From NCBI GenBank assembly GCA_965216955.1, contig CBDCGV010000006.1:1-64000 (forward strand): a DNA stretch of 64,000 nt. The letters are read 5' to 3'. The notes beneath the pieces were generated by a model, which was not told the origin of the DNA, made no database searches, and saw only the letters and a list, made by a program, of their open reading frames with translations. Source of the DNA: CBDCGV01 sp965216955 (GTDB lineage Bacteria; Bacteroidota; Bacteroidia; Chitinophagales; JADIYW01). Shown here piece by piece: positions 1 through 9,939 of this stretch. The number at the start of each line of letters is the position of its first letter. Position 1 is the first letter of the stretch. The position numbers were made by a program, and so were the translations under genes.

Positions 1-736
1 TTGAAATTTGACGAGCTTGAGAAAGCTGTAATTGGTTTTTATAATCATCAATATAACGCTTCCTGAGCATTACAAAATCATTCTTCGGATGAAGAGCTGC
101 CTGCTCATCAATAACCTCAGACATATAATCTAAGTTCAATTCAGGTTCAGGCAATTGAAGTACTGCATATACCTTTAAATAAGGGTTATCACTAGATTTT
201 ACAAAAGATTTTACAGAATCAATGCCTTGATTTAATATCGGCCTAACTATTTCTTTTTCAAATTTCAAACGCTCTTCTTCATTATTTGCATCGATTTTAC
301 CGTGTTCATTACCGATCTTTTTAATCAGACTTCTTAAATTGATTGTAAGTTGTCCTATTTTCTTACTTTCCTCGTTACCTTCAATAGTGTACTCATTCCA
401 ATCTCTTTCACCAATATTCAAATTTAACACAGAGCCTTCTCTTAAATAGACAAAATAGAATGCATCTTGATTTTGATTTTTATACGCAGGATTTTCAATT
501 CTAACTCGGTAAATGCCCTCGGTCGTCTTTGCACTAAGCGTAAATTTAGTGTCTTTGATTGTTGTAGAATCTAACGTAAAAGGATTCTGACGTGTAGAAA
601 TATCTTCTAGTTTCACCATCGCATTTTCCAATCCTCTAATGGTTCCTTCTATTTGACTTTTCTTCTTTCCTACATTACAGTTTGTAAGAAAAATAATCAT
701 TATTAGACTAATAATCGTACTAAGTTTCTTTGTCAT
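1..736 (-). CDS. DUF4369-type lipoprotein, probable thioredoxin-family protein (C-terminus outside window)
   Basis: The reading frame is open from the ATG at 736 to the window edge, about 245 codons, so the 3' part is missing. It begins with a signal peptide ending in a lipobox (LTNC near residue 20), so the protein is probably anchored to a membrane facing the periplasm. Residues about 28-85 (IEGTIRGLENAMVKLED and following) read like DUF4369, which in Bacteroidota usually precedes a TlpA-like thioredoxin domain; that domain would lie beyond the edge. It starts 2 bp after the gatB stop, so it is probably cotranscribed with alaS-gatB. The lipoprotein call is firm, the DUF4369 call fair, and the thioredoxin part is inference. 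Confidence 0.75.
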   Translation of the reverse strand, partial: MTKKLSTIISLIMIIFLTNCNVGKKKSQIEGTIRGLENAMVKLEDISTRQNPFTLDSTTIKDTKFTLSAKTTEGIYRVRIENPAYKNQNQDAFYFVYLREGSVLNLNIGERDWNEYTIEGNEESKKIGQLTINLRSLIKKIGNEHGKIDANNEEERLKFEKEIVRPILNQGIDSVKSFVKSSDNPYLKVYAVLQLPEPELNLDYMSEVIDEQAALHPKNDFVMLRKRYIDDYKNQLQLSQARQIS

Positions 737-738
737 AA

Positions 739-2178
739 TCAGTTTTCTAATAAATTCCTTAATATTTGGTTTGCTAATTTAGGATCTGCTTTACCTTTTG
801 ATAGCTTCATAATTTCTCCCATAAATAGACCTATAAGTCCTTTTTTTCCATTTTTATATGCTATAACCTTATCTGGGTATTTATTTATTGCTTCTTGTGC
901 CCATACTGACAACTGATCTTGGTTAGAATCTTGGATTAAGTTTAACTTTTCAGCAATTAATTCAGGGGTAGAGTCGAGTTCTTCTGTTAATTTTACAAAC
1001 ACTTTTTTAGCACCTGCTGAGCTAAGCTTGCCCTCATCAATTAAAGTAATTAATGCGATCAAATTATTTACAGAGAGCGGGAAGTCTTTAATTGAAATTG
1101 CATTTTCATTCAAATAGGATTTTATAGAACCCATTATCCAGTTTGCTGCAGCTTTATAATTTGAAGTCTTTTTAACTACTTCTTCATAGTAAATTGCTAT
1201 TTCCTTTTCGTCCGTTAAAACCTGAGCGTCATATTCAGAAAGTTTATATTCCTGAATAAATTTCTTTTTTAGCGCCCTTGGGAGTGGTGGCATTTGAGTT
1301 TTAATTTTTTCAACCCACGTTGCATCAACAATAACGGGTGGCAAGTCTGGCTCGGGAAAATAACGATAGTCATTTGCCATTTCTTTTGAGCGCAATGCAA
1401 ATGTTGATCCATCAACAGGATTAAAACTCCTCGTTTGCTGTAAAATCGTCTCCCCTTTTTCAAAAAGCTCAATTTGTCTTATAATTTCACTTTCAATAGC
1501 TCTTTTAACATTACGAATAGAGTTCATGTTTTTAACCTCCACCTTAGCATTCAATTCCTTAGTGCCTTTTAATCTTATTGAAATATTTGCATCGCACCTT
1601 AAACTGCCTTCTTCCATATTTCCATCGCAAATATTAAGGTATCTAACCATCTTTCTAACTTCGGTCAAATACTGATAAGCCTCCTCAGAAGACCTCATTA
1701 CGGGCTCTGAAACAATTTCAATTAAAGGCACTCCTGCCCTGTTTAGATCTACCAAAGTATTATAAGGATCAAGGTCATGATTATTTTTCCCCGCATCCTC
1801 TTCCATATGAATACGCGTTAATTCTATCTTCTTTGTAACTCCTTGGACATCTATTTCTACATATCCACCAGTACATATAGGTGTTTTATCTTGTGAAATT
1901 TGGTATCCTTTGGGAAGATCCGCATAGAAATAATTCTTTCTTGCAAACCTATTTACCATTGTAATGTTACAATTACACGCAATTCCCATTTTGATTGCCT
2001 TTGAAGCAACTGCCTTATTAAACTTTGGTAAAGCTCCCGGTAAGCCTAGTGTAATCGTACTTACATGCGTATTTGGCATACCTCCGTATGTAGTTTCATC
2101 AGATGCATATGCCTTCGATTTTGTGAGCAATTGAGCATGTACTTCTAATCCAATAACTGCTTCATATTTGTCATTCAC
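739..2178 (-). CDS. gatB: Asp-tRNA(Asn)/Glu-tRNA(Gln) amidotransferase subunit B
   Basis: GatB binds misacylated Glu-tRNA(Gln) or Asp-tRNA(Asn) in the GatCAB complex and activates the acyl group for amidation. The 479-residue length is normal. The N-terminus YEAVIGLEVHAQLLTKSKAY is a family signature, and the C-terminal YqeY-like tail runs to about residue 479 (GLIGLFMGEIMKLSKGKADP). The start is a GTG whose codon lies inside the end of alaS; the two genes overlap by 8 bp, which suggests translational coupling. gatA and gatC are not in the window. Confidence 0.97.
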   Translation of the reverse strand: MNDKYEAVIGLEVHAQLLTKSKAYASDETTYGGMPNTHVSTITLGLPGALPKFNKAVASKAIKMGIACNCNITMVNRFARKNYFYADLPKGYQISQDKTPICTGGYVEIDVQGVTKKIELTRIHMEEDAGKNNHDLDPYNTLVDLNRAGVPLIEIVSEPVMRSSEEAYQYLTEVRKMVRYLNICDGNMEEGSLRCDANISIRLKGTKELNAKVEVKNMNSIRNVKRAIESEIIRQIELFEKGETILQQTRSFNPVDGSTFALRSKEMANDYRYFPEPDLPPVIVDATWVEKIKTQMPPLPRALKKKFIQEYKLSEYDAQVLTDEKEIAIYYEEVVKKTSNYKAAANWIMGSIKSYLNENAISIKDFPLSVNNLIALITLIDEGKLSSAGAKKVFVKLTEELDSTPELIAEKLNLIQDSNQDQLSVWAQEAINKYPDKVIAYKNGKKGLIGLFMGEIMKLSKGKADPKLANQILRNLLEN

Positions 2179-4822
2179 TTTCTTCCCCTTTTATAGTCTT
2201 CAAAACAATCTCTTTTCCTAATTCCAAAGCTGCTGTTGTTCCACCAGGATTACTTCCCCCAGCTGTCGCAAAAAACGGTTGTCCTCCACCCCCGCCATTA
2301 ATTTCTTTAGCCATTTCTCTAATTAGGTTTCCAGCATTCAAGTCAAATTTATTAATTGCTTCTTCTCCAATTCCAATAGACAAAAGCGCCTTCCCATTAG
2401 CTTCTCCACCTAATAAAACAACAGCATTAGAATGCTCATTTCTTATCTCAAAGAGCATTTTTTTTGCATCTGCCGCTTGAACACCATCTTCTTTCTCGAC
2501 AATTAAGGCAATACCTTTATGCTGTTGAGCATTTATAAGCAGTGACTGCTTCAAATCTTTAAGACGATCTTTATTGAAAACTTCCAATTGATTTTTTAGC
2601 GCACTGTTCTCCTCCATCAATTTTTTCAACGCAGCTGCAGCATCTTTAGGTCCTTTTAATATATTATAGAGTTTCTTAAGCTCCTTTTGCTTATTATTCA
2701 TGTATTCAAAGGCCGCTTTTCCTGTAAGAGCTTCTATCCTTCTAACTCCTGCAGCTACAGAAGATTCGGAAACGATCTTTATTAAACCAATTTCCGATGT
2801 ATTTTGAACATGAGTTCCCCCACAAAGTTCAATAGAGAAATCTCTATCAAATATTACCACTCTTACTTCCTTTCCATACTTTTCTCCAAACAATGCATTT
2901 GCTCCTAAAGCCAAAGCCTCTTCCTTTGGCATAGCCCTGTGTTCTTCGAGGGCAATAGATTCAAAAACCTTTTGATTTGCAGCCTGCTCTATTTCTTTTA
3001 GTAAAGCATCACTAACCTTCTCAAAATGTGAAAAATCAAATCTTAAATACTCTCCATTTAATAAGCTACCCTTTTGATTAACATGTTTACCTAAAACTTG
3101 CTTAAGCGCAGCATGAACTAAATGTGTTGCAGAATGATTTTTGCATGAATTAATTCTATTTTCTACATCAACACTTGCTATAACATTTTGATTTTCAACA
3201 TTAGGAAGTTCATCAATTAAATGAAGTATTAAATCATTTTCTTTGATTGTATGTAGTACCTTAATAATTTGGCCTCCAATTTTCAAAACACCCTTGTCTC
3301 CTTTTTGTCCTCCTCCTTCCGCATAAAATGGTGTTTCTTTTAGCACTATGTGATACTCTGGTTTTCCCTTCTTCTGAACAGTTCTATATTTTAAGATCTG
3401 TGTTTCTAATTCATAATTATCATAGCCAAGAAATCTTGTACCAACATCTTTTTCTAAAACGACCCAGTCTCCTAAAATTTTCGTAGCATCTGCTTTGGAG
3501 CGCTGTTTTTGTTCATTCATCGCTGCTTCAAATGCCCCTTCATCAATCTCTGCTCCATTTTCACTTGCTAAAAGACGAGTTAAATCAACCGGAAAGCCGT
3601 AAGTATCATATAACTCAAAAACAGACCTTCCATTTAATTTTTGGTATCCACTCTCTTTTAATACTTGATCAAAACGCTTTAATCCACTTTCTAATGTCTT
3701 TAAAAAACCAGCTTCCTCTTCTCTAACTACTTTAATAATAAAATCCTCTTGTTTTTCAACTTCAGCAAAAACTTCTTTGAATTGAGCTACCAAAATCTTC
3801 ACAAGTAAGTGTATTGTTGGTTTTTTTAAATCCAAGAAGCTATATGCATATCGAACTGCACGCCTTAGAATTCTCCTTACGACATAACCTGCTCCTGTAT
3901 TAGAAGGTAATTGTCCATCAGCTATACAAAAAGCCACAGCCCTAATGTGATCAGATATCACACGAAAAGCAATATCTGTTCTCTCATCTTTACCATACTT
4001 TTTATGACAGAGGTCTTCCAATGCTCTAATAAGTGGCATAAAAAGATCCGTATCATAATTGGAAGTTTTACCCTGTATTACCCTACATAACCTTTCAAAA
4101 CCCATGCCTGTATCAACATGCTTTGCAGGTAGCTCTATTAATTCGCTACTGACCAGCCTATTAAATTGGATAAAGACTAAATTCCATATTTCAATCACCT
4201 GAGGATGATCTTGATTTACGAGCTCAGCACCTTTTATGGCTTGTCTTTCCTTCTCTGTCCTTAAATCAATATGAATTTCAGAACAAGGCCCGCACGGCCC
4301 TGTATCACCCATTTCCCAAAAGTTATCTTTTTTTCCAAAAGGCAAAATTCGCTCTTTAGGAACATGCTTTCCCCATAATTCAATAGCTTCTTCATCAATT
4401 GCTAACCCATCTTCTTTATCTCCTCCAAAAACTGTTATATATAGCTTTTCTTCAGGAATTTGAAAGACATCAGTAAGCAACTCCCATGCCCAATCAATAG
4501 CTTCCTTCTTAAAATAGTCCCCGAACGACCAATTCCCGAGCATTTCAAACATGGTATGGTGGTAGGTATCAACGCCGACCTCTTCCAGATCGTTATGCTT
4601 TCCAGAAACTCTCAAGCATTTTTGGGTATCCGCAACCCTATTTACCTCAGCGACTGCATTACCTAAAAAGTAATCTTTAAATTGATTCATCCCAGCATTA
4701 GTAAACAATAATGTTGGATCATTTTTTAATACAATTGGTGCTGAAGGCACAATTGCATGCTTTTTTTCTTCAAAAAAGTGTAAAAATTTATTTCTTATTT
4801 CACTCGAAGTCAACGCCTCCAT
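2171..4822 (-). CDS. alaS: Alanyl-tRNA synthetase
   Basis: Charges tRNA(Ala) with alanine and edits Ser/Gly-tRNA(Ala). The 883 residues are full length. The N-terminal class II catalytic core is clear (SSEIRNKFLHFFEEKKHAIV, then LLFTNAGMNQFKDYFLG). The editing domain carries the zinc-binding HSATHLVHAAL and CGGTH motifs, and the C-terminal DHHA1 domain ends with the glycine-rich GGGGGQPFFATAGG. It is the first gene of a leftward alaS-gatB-lipoprotein unit and is divergent from the M23 peptidase gene, with 104 bp between the two starts. Confidence 0.98.
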   Translation of the reverse strand: MEALTSSEIRNKFLHFFEEKKHAIVPSAPIVLKNDPTLLFTNAGMNQFKDYFLGNAVAEVNRVADTQKCLRVSGKHNDLEEVGVDTYHHTMFEMLGNWSFGDYFKKEAIDWAWELLTDVFQIPEEKLYITVFGGDKEDGLAIDEEAIELWGKHVPKERILPFGKKDNFWEMGDTGPCGPCSEIHIDLRTEKERQAIKGAELVNQDHPQVIEIWNLVFIQFNRLVSSELIELPAKHVDTGMGFERLCRVIQGKTSNYDTDLFMPLIRALEDLCHKKYGKDERTDIAFRVISDHIRAVAFCIADGQLPSNTGAGYVVRRILRRAVRYAYSFLDLKKPTIHLLVKILVAQFKEVFAEVEKQEDFIIKVVREEEAGFLKTLESGLKRFDQVLKESGYQKLNGRSVFELYDTYGFPVDLTRLLASENGAEIDEGAFEAAMNEQKQRSKADATKILGDWVVLEKDVGTRFLGYDNYELETQILKYRTVQKKGKPEYHIVLKETPFYAEGGGQKGDKGVLKIGGQIIKVLHTIKENDLILHLIDELPNVENQNVIASVDVENRINSCKNHSATHLVHAALKQVLGKHVNQKGSLLNGEYLRFDFSHFEKVSDALLKEIEQAANQKVFESIALEEHRAMPKEEALALGANALFGEKYGKEVRVVIFDRDFSIELCGGTHVQNTSEIGLIKIVSESSVAAGVRRIEALTGKAAFEYMNNKQKELKKLYNILKGPKDAAAALKKLMEENSALKNQLEVFNKDRLKDLKQSLLINAQQHKGIALIVEKEDGVQAADAKKMLFEIRNEHSNAVVLLGGEANGKALLSIGIGEEAINKFDLNAGNLIREMAKEINGGGGGQPFFATAGGSNPGGTTAALELGKEIVLKTIKGEESE

Positions 4823-4926
4823 CTAGTTGATTTCTAATTTTTAATAAAACATTTTAAATTCATATTTTTACAAAAAGTTATAAATTATAACTAACTAGCA
4901 AAAGGCTACAAAAGTAGTTAAAGTAG

Positions 4927-5898
4927 ATGAAAAGGGATAAATATTATTACAATCCGAAATCACTTCAATATGAAAAGATAGATAAGGGGTTTCGATATTA
5001 TGCATGGAGGGTTGGTGGCTTTATATCAGCGGCACTTGTATTTGCCCTAGTTATCACAGCTCTTGCCTTTACCTTTTTTGAATCTCCAAAAGAAAAAATA
5101 CTTCAACGTGAGTTAAATGAAATGCAAGATCATTTAGCATCGATGGATCAAAGTATTGATCTAATGTCTTCTATATTGGGAGAGTTAGAAGATAGAGACA
5201 ATAATATTTATAGGGTAATTTTTGAAGCCGAGCCTATTTCAAATGATATTAGACGAATGGGAGTTGGAGGTGTAGAACGATATAAGATCTTTGATCACTT
5301 AAGTAACAAAGAGGTTTTAAAGACGACCAAAGAGAAACTTGATTTATTAGAACGTAAACTTTATGTCCAAACTAAATCTTATGATGAAATAACACGCTTA
5401 ATTAAAAACAAAGAAGAATTACTTAGTGCTATTCCTGCTATATTACCTATTAAAGACGAGTATAATATATGGTTTGCCTCTGGATATGGATATAGAATTG
5501 ATCCAATCTATAAAACTAAAAAATTTCATAAGGGTGTTGATTTTTCCGGACCAATTGGCGCTGAAATCTATGCGACTGCAGATGGCGTTATAACCTATGC
5601 AGGATATAAAAGAGATGGCTACGGAAGAAAAGTAAAAATAGATCATGGTTATAATTACAAAACGTTATATGCGCACCTAAGTAAATATGTAGTAAGAAGA
5701 GGGCAAAAAGTAAAAAGAGGACAACTAATCGGTTACTTGGGGAACACCGGTAAATCTACTGCCCCTCACCTTCACTATGAGATAATTAAAAACGATAGAA
5801 CAGTTAACCCAATCAATTATTTCTATTCTGACCTTACACTTGATGAATACGATGAATTGGTCAAGATTGCAAACAATACTAATCAATCATTCGATTAA
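4927..5898 (+). CDS. M23 family peptidoglycan endopeptidase, membrane anchored
   Basis: A probable zinc endopeptidase cutting peptidoglycan cross-bridges on the outer face of the inner membrane. One transmembrane segment lies at about residues 30-50, followed by a coiled-coil stretch (about 55-160) and a C-terminal LytM/M23 domain. The metal-binding set is intact: HKGVD with H201 and D205, and the HLH motif with H281 and H283. Its 323 residues and the N-terminus MKRDKYYYNPKSLQYEKID are typical of the Bacteroidota protein found beside alaS. A MerR-like gene follows after 1 bp, so the two are likely cotranscribed. Whether it acts on its own or needs an activator cannot be seen. Confidence 0.93.
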   Translation: MKRDKYYYNPKSLQYEKIDKGFRYYAWRVGGFISAALVFALVITALAFTFFESPKEKILQRELNEMQDHLASMDQSIDLMSSILGELEDRDNNIYRVIFEAEPISNDIRRMGVGGVERYKIFDHLSNKEVLKTTKEKLDLLERKLYVQTKSYDEITRLIKNKEELLSAIPAILPIKDEYNIWFASGYGYRIDPIYKTKKFHKGVDFSGPIGAEIYATADGVITYAGYKRDGYGRKVKIDHGYNYKTLYAHLSKYVVRRGQKVKRGQLIGYLGNTGKSTAPHLHYEIIKNDRTVNPINYFYSDLTLDEYDELVKIANNTNQSFD

Positions 5899-5899
5899 T

Positions 5900-6235
5900 A
5901 TGCCGTACAAAGAAAAAGAAATTGAAAAATTATATTACTCAATTAGCGAAGTAGCTAAAATGTTTAATGTTTCTAATAGTTTAATTAGGTTTTGGGAATC
6001 AGAATTTGATATTTTAAAACCAAGAAAGAATAAAAAAGGGAATAGACTTTTTACGAAAAAAGACATTGAGAACCTTAGAATAATTTATCATCTTGTAAAG
6101 GAAAAAGGATTTACTTTAGAAGGCGCAAAAAAGAAGCTTAAAGCGGACAAAACAGCTCCTAATTCAAATACGGAGATTGCCCTTAAACTAACTCAAATAA
6201 GAGATTTTTTAAAAGACTTAAACGAATTAATTTAA
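5900..6235 (+). CDS. MerR family transcriptional regulator
   Basis: A 111-residue DNA-binding protein. The winged-helix region is YSISEVAKMFNVSNSLIRFW (about residues 12-31), followed by the MerR wing and a short helix (ENLRIIYHLVKEKGFTLEGA). There is no C-terminal effector domain, so it is a short MerR type and its signal is unknown. I chose the ATG at 5900, 1 bp after the M23 stop, over an upstream in-frame ATG at 5840, because the extra residues lie inside the peptidase gene and do not match the family. The same pair, M23 peptidase then MerR, is common near alaS in Bacteroidota. Confidence 0.9.
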   Translation: MPYKEKEIEKLYYSISEVAKMFNVSNSLIRFWESEFDILKPRKNKKGNRLFTKKDIENLRIIYHLVKEKGFTLEGAKKKLKADKTAPNSNTEIALKLTQIRDFLKDLNELI

Positions 6236-6853
6236 ATGAAAGACAGTCTGCCCATTATTCGATTTTTTATATTCCTCTTAGTCCTTAGTGTTTCTTTTTC
6301 AAGATGTAAAGATGATGGGCAGAATACTGGTAATAAGTCTCAACAAAAGATTAGCAATAAAACAGATTCTCTAATATTTCATCAAAGAATAGCTCCTTAT
6401 TTTACAAAAATATTTGATACTGATACGACAAGTGTCTTACGCGGTTTTAATTTCGGACAACCTCAACAAGCCATAAAAAATGCTGAAAACGAACGGTTAG
6501 AATTTATACAGCAAAGTAATGACCACCTATACTATGAGTTTAATCTCTTTGATGATACCATAGGTACTGATTACGCAGAACTAAAGTATTTTTTTGATTC
6601 AAAGGGACTGCTTGACATCATAACGGTTAATTATTTCATTAATGATTCAATTATAATTGAGGAATTTTCAGAATACCTATTGAATCGTTTTGAAGAAAAA
6701 TATGGTCATTTTTATATTGATAATGATGGATATACTGTTTGGGAAAACACCTACATGGATAAAGATAATATCAATAAGAAATATGATATCGCTGTAAAAA
6801 AACTGATTAAACTTAATGACCCCGGACTTACAATTGAGTATGCAAAATTTTGA
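6236..6853 (+). CDS. Putative lipoprotein of unknown function
   Basis: 205 residues that I do not recognise as a named family. The N-terminus is a signal peptide with a lipobox-like SFSRC at about residues 19-23, followed by a Lys/Asp/Asn-rich linker, which suggests a lipid-anchored periplasmic or outer-membrane protein. The mature part is acidic and rich in aromatic and beta-forming stretches, with no catalytic motif that I can see. Its ATG follows the MerR stop codon with no gap, so it is probably the third gene of the M23-merR transcript. A role in the cell envelope is inferred only from this context. Confidence 0.7.
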   Translation: MKDSLPIIRFFIFLLVLSVSFSRCKDDGQNTGNKSQQKISNKTDSLIFHQRIAPYFTKIFDTDTTSVLRGFNFGQPQQAIKNAENERLEFIQQSNDHLYYEFNLFDDTIGTDYAELKYFFDSKGLLDIITVNYFINDSIIIEEFSEYLLNRFEEKYGHFYIDNDGYTVWENTYMDKDNINKKYDIAVKKLIKLNDPGLTIEYAKF

Positions 6854-6927
6854 TTGTTGATAGACCGTTCCTGATTAATTAGGATATTTAAACAACTTAT
6901 TGATATATTCGATCGATATCTCACATC

Positions 6928-8730
6928 ATGTTGAGTAGTTTATTGTTTATATCCTTAAGTCAAAATGCTATGCTTGCAGTTATAGCAGTAGTAATACCAT
7001 TGGTTGCTATTGCTCTATATGTAGAGTTTTATAGTCCCGCAAAAACTTTTTTCTTAGCAGTAGTTGTTTTAAGCATTTTAGGAATTTTAACGCCACAAGA
7101 GGTTTTATCAGGATTTGCTAATGAACAAATCGCCAATATAATGATGCTTCTCATTATTGGAAGTATTTTAAATAGAAGTTCTGTCCTTGATTTATTATTC
7201 AAACAATTGTTTTCAAAAGTTAGTAGCTACAAAGCATTTATGTTCAGAATGATGGGAAGTGTTGCAGGCGTATCTGCTTTTGTAAATAACACACCTATCG
7301 TTGCAATACTCATCCCCTACGTATATAAATGGGGAAAATTAAACAACATTGCTGCTTCAAAACTAATGATTCCATTATCGTATGCAGCTATTTTAGGGGG
7401 AACCGCAACTTTGGTTGGAACATCTACAAATTTGTTAGTTAATGGACTTGCAGTAGAAAATGGGATGGAATCTTTACAAATATTTGATTTTGCAATGGTA
7501 GGGCTTCCTTTAATATTTATTGGTTGTATTTACCTTTTAACTATAGGAAGCAAATTGCTCCCAGAAAAGCAAGACCCTTTAGAAACCTTTGATAAAGACA
7601 ATAGAGATTATATTGTTGAACTTAGAGTAAAATCAAACTCTGAAATAGCTGGCAAAAGTGTTGAAGAAGCACATTTAAGACACCTCAAAGGACTGTTTTT
7701 AGTAGAAATCATTAGAGCAAATAGACCTATTGCTCCGGTCTCCCCAGAAACAATATTAAGGGAAGGAGATATTCTATTATTTGCGGGAGATGTAAAAACG
7801 ATTTCGGACATTGTAGAAGATCTCCAGGGCTTAGCTATACCAAAATCATCGCAGCTTACCAATAGTAAAGAAACCGAACTAATTGAAATAATTATTCCAT
7901 CTCAATCCATATTGATTAATCAAACAGTAAAAAAGTGCGACTTTAGAAGTCGATATGATGCTGCTGTTGTTGCTATACACAGACAGGGAGAAAGACTTAA
8001 AGGTAAAATTGGCAATATTATACTGAAGCAAGGGGATGTACTATTATTATTAACGGGTAGCGATTTTGAAAAAAGGCAATCTCACAAGTTCAATTTTTAT
8101 GTATTATCTAAGGTGAAAGATTTAAGCAAGCTTGATGTAAAAAAGTCTTTAATTGTAATTTTTGGTCTTTTAGCTGCCATCATAGCGTCAGCAAGTGGTT
8201 TAATAAGCCTATTCAATGGCTTAATAATACTTATGGGGGTTATTGTAGTTGGCAATATTGTTTCATTCCGCCAATTGAGAGACATGTTAGACACCAACTT
8301 ATTGGTATTAGCAGCTTTTGCTCTATCACTTGGTACAGCCATATATAAAACGGGTGCTGCTGATATTGGTGCACAATTTGTTATTAACATATTTGAGCCA
8401 TTGGGAATTATTGGTTTGCTTTGTGCGATTTATATAATAACTAATTTACTAACCGAGATTATGACCAATATTGCAGCGGCCTCTTTATCTTTTCCATTAG
8501 CATTTGCCATTGCGACAAATCTTGGAATAGACCCAAAACCTTTTGTACTTGCTGTGGCAATAGCAGCTTCTGCAAGCTTTATTACCCCCATTGGTTATCA
8601 AACTAACTTAATGGTATATGCACCAGGGGGCTATAAATTTAGAGATTTCCTTTTGGTTGGACTTCCATTAACTATTCTTTATATGATAACGACTATTTTG
8701 ATATTGGCCCTAAGTTATAATCTTATTTAA
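6928..8730 (+). CDS. SLC13/DASS family permease with two TrkA-C (RCK_C) domains
   Basis: A 600-residue inner-membrane transporter. Helices run through residues 1-205, two cytoplasmic RCK_C domains occupy about 220-300 and 315-395 (VVAIHRQGERLKGKIGNIIL is typical of the second), and helices resume to the end. The loop AILGGTATLVGTSTNLLVNG and the later SASFITPIGYQTNLMVYAPG are the paired SNT/TN-type substrate and sodium-site motifs of the family. Proteins with this architecture include sulfate and dicarboxylate carriers. The sulfotransferase gene that follows after 10 bp makes sulfate a reasonable guess, but the substrate cannot be read from sequence. Confidence 0.92.
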   Translation: MLSSLLFISLSQNAMLAVIAVVIPLVAIALYVEFYSPAKTFFLAVVVLSILGILTPQEVLSGFANEQIANIMMLLIIGSILNRSSVLDLLFKQLFSKVSSYKAFMFRMMGSVAGVSAFVNNTPIVAILIPYVYKWGKLNNIAASKLMIPLSYAAILGGTATLVGTSTNLLVNGLAVENGMESLQIFDFAMVGLPLIFIGCIYLLTIGSKLLPEKQDPLETFDKDNRDYIVELRVKSNSEIAGKSVEEAHLRHLKGLFLVEIIRANRPIAPVSPETILREGDILLFAGDVKTISDIVEDLQGLAIPKSSQLTNSKETELIEIIIPSQSILINQTVKKCDFRSRYDAAVVAIHRQGERLKGKIGNIILKQGDVLLLLTGSDFEKRQSHKFNFYVLSKVKDLSKLDVKKSLIVIFGLLAAIIASASGLISLFNGLIILMGVIVVGNIVSFRQLRDMLDTNLLVLAAFALSLGTAIYKTGAADIGAQFVINIFEPLGIIGLLCAIYIITNLLTEIMTNIAAASLSFPLAFAIATNLGIDPKPFVLAVAIAASASFITPIGYQTNLMVYAPGGYKFRDFLLVGLPLTILYMITTILILALSYNLI

Positions 8731-8740
8731 GACCTAAATT

Positions 8741-9901
8741 ATGTCATTCATTCATTCTAGCATATATTATCTACATGTAAAAACATTATTCAAAGTTTTA
8801 TACTTACAATGTATAAAACACTTTAGCCTTAAAAGATTGCTATTCTCTATCATATTTATAGGTATTTTTTCTATTTTCTCTGTTTTAGTATTTGTTTTTA
8901 GGCTATTAGATGAAATCTTGTTTTTTAACTATAGAAAAACAGAAATTAAGAATCCAGTTTTTATTATTAGTAACCCCAGAAGTGGCACCACATTTATGCA
9001 CCGACTAATGTGTTTAGATCAAGAAAAGTATGCCTATACCCTATTATATCATACAATATTACCATCAATAACATTATTTAAAATCATTAATTTTTTTGGA
9101 ATAATTGATAAAAAAATTGGACGTCCGCTAAGAAGAACTTTTGATTATTTAGATGGTATATTTTTTAAAGGATGGGAAAACATCCATCCAATGGGTATGA
9201 ATACTTCCGAAGAAGATGAAGGGATGTATGTATATACTGGAATTACGCCTGGCATTTTCTTACTATGCCCATATATAGAAGAGATCCCATACGTAAAGTT
9301 CCCTGATAAGATGAAAGAAAAAGACCGACGAAAATTGATGAATTTCTACAAAAACAGCTTACAAAGATTTATGTATGCTGAAGGAGAAAATAAAATTTTC
9401 CTTTCTAAAAATGTAATGTCCACAGGAAGGTTAGCATCTGTATTAGATATTTTTCCGGATGCTAAAATTATTTATTTAATTAGGGATCCAAAGGAGTCGA
9501 TACCTTCCTTCATCAGCATGTTTACTACTGCTTGGAAAGCACATAGTCCAGACATTACTGACGATTCAGACGAAGCAAGAGCTTGGGGGTATATTGGGAT
9601 AGAGTATTATAATTATTTCCAAGAAATGAAAAAAAATAGAATTAATTCAGAAAACTTAGTTACAATCAAGTATAATGAGTTGGTTAAAGCCCCAAAAGAA
9701 ACCGTTTTAAAAATATATAATCAGTTCAATTTCGAGGTAACTCCTAAACTTCTAGAGCGTTTAGATCAGGCAACCAGAAAAGCGAAAAAATATAAAAGCG
9801 GCCACTCTTACTCTTTAGAACAATATGGTCTATCTGAACAGGAGGTTTATAACTTAATGAAACCTGTATATGAAGAATATGACATTTCTCCATTCAACTA
9901 A
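8741..9901 (+). CDS. Sulfotransferase family protein
   Basis: 386 residues with a hydrophobic N-terminal segment (about 25-50) that probably anchors it in the membrane. The PAPS 5'-phosphosulfate loop is clear (SNPRSGTTFMHRL, about residues 78-90), and the 3'-phosphate-binding region resembles IFPDAKIIYLIRDPKESIPS. The family transfers sulfuryl groups from PAPS to hydroxyl or amino groups of lipids or glycans. The acceptor is unknown. The gene lies 10 bp behind the SLC13 permease and is convergent with crcB. Confidence 0.88.
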   Translation: MSFIHSSIYYLHVKTLFKVLYLQCIKHFSLKRLLFSIIFIGIFSIFSVLVFVFRLLDEILFFNYRKTEIKNPVFIISNPRSGTTFMHRLMCLDQEKYAYTLLYHTILPSITLFKIINFFGIIDKKIGRPLRRTFDYLDGIFFKGWENIHPMGMNTSEEDEGMYVYTGITPGIFLLCPYIEEIPYVKFPDKMKEKDRRKLMNFYKNSLQRFMYAEGENKIFLSKNVMSTGRLASVLDIFPDAKIIYLIRDPKESIPSFISMFTTAWKAHSPDITDDSDEARAWGYIGIEYYNYFQEMKKNRINSENLVTIKYNELVKAPKETVLKIYNQFNFEVTPKLLERLDQATRKAKKYKSGHSYSLEQYGLSEQEVYNLMKPVYEEYDISPFN

Positions 9902-9939
9902 CTTGCTAGTACGTTTTACCTCAGTAGCTTCTTAAGCTA

